A model generated the notes under the pieces. It did no database searches. It was not told where the DNA came from and was given only the letters and a program-made list of their open reading frames with translations. From Aristolochia californica (taxonomy: Eukaryota > Streptophyta > Magnoliopsida > Piperales > Aristolochiaceae), in NCBI GenBank assembly GCA_029961685.1, contig JARWKL010000011.1, positions 5,148,501 to 5,212,500 of the forward strand: 64,000 nucleotides of DNA, read 5' to 3'. The position numbers were made by a program, and so were the translations under genes. Positions 63,579-64,000 of the stretch are shown piece after piece; positions within the stretch are counted from its first letter, which is position 1; every line of letters begins with the position of its first letter.

Positions 63579-64000
63579 CTGTAAAGAAAAGAAAAAGAAA
63601 ATTAAAGAATAAATAGAGAAGAAAAGATAATATATTCTTAAATGACACCAGAAAATGTAAATTCGACATTGGTAAATAAAATAAAGAATAGAAAAATTCA
63701 AAAGGATAAAGAAACCATGAATAATAATCCACTTGTTGCTACTTCATGAATTTCATGGTATTGTTTCTTTCAGTGATTTTTAAATGGCTCTTTCTTTTGA
63801 AGCATTTTCATGCAGTTTCATTATTTCACTACACATACACTTTTCATTCTCGTTGATCATTAATGAGATTCATCTGTGTCAAATATGCAAATACAAGAGA
63901 ACAGAGAGGAAGTCCAAATTGACTTTGCACAAAGGACAAGTTTTCTATTTACTGCTGATCAAAGGTTCTAGTTAAGTAGAATAAGTTGGTTTGTCATTTT
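63579..64000 (-). other. Upstream intron of the FHA gene, runs off the window
   Basis: Begins (minus strand) upstream of a good polypyrimidine tract and acceptor (TTTTCTTTACAG). No exon for the expected N-terminal residues before AGASLE is found up to 64000, so the first coding exon is outside. Confidence 0.6.

Overview
The window is nuclear DNA from a flowering plant. The evidence is two spliced, plant-type protein genes with GT-AG introns, Ty1/copia LTR retrotransposons primed by initiator-Met tRNA, plant L1-type LINEs whose ORF2 ends in an RNase H domain, TRIMs, and Tourist-like MITEs. I cannot name the species. Most of the sequence is transposable-element DNA in several age layers. Only two host genes are convincing.

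Layout. 1-1.8 kb: AT-rich DNA with no gene. 1.8-10.7 kb: two inverted copies of a large copia LTR rich in GATCGATCA. The reverse copy is broken by a deleted copia element (5221-7679, TSD TTTCA), by a 0.6 kb tandem duplication, and by a non-autonomous TIR transposon (8324-9937). 11.5-20.8 kb (+): an intact 11-exon gene for a CLB1/SYT7-type SMP-C2 lipid-binding protein of 505 aa. 21.2-29.6 kb: degenerate copia pieces in both orientations plus two complete 83-bp-LTR TRIMs (24613-24951 and 28963-29283), each with a perfect 5-bp TSD.

30.7-63.6 kb (-): one very large gene for a microspherule-protein-N plus FHA-domain protein (MCRS1/EMB1967 type). Six exons in the window give 823 codons plus a stop. 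The first coding exon lies beyond the right edge. The FHA domain is split over four exons. Its introns measure 0.1, 10.3, 8.2, 10.4 and 1.35 kb and hold almost every other element in the right half: a 7.4 kb LINE with a 16-bp TSD; an LTR element whose LTR contains a LINE containing a LINE containing a LINE tail; a decayed copia split by a second copy of the TIR element; two Tourist-like MITEs; and a retroposed 5S rRNA fragment. The exons stay in frame across all junctions, so the gene appears functional.

The common process in the window is LINE retrotransposition. At least ten 5'-truncated LINE insertions, from 19 bp to 2.4 kb, can be bounded by target-site duplications, and the same machinery plausibly made the 5S rRNA pseudogene. 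I found no CRISPR array, tRNA gene or complete rRNA gene.
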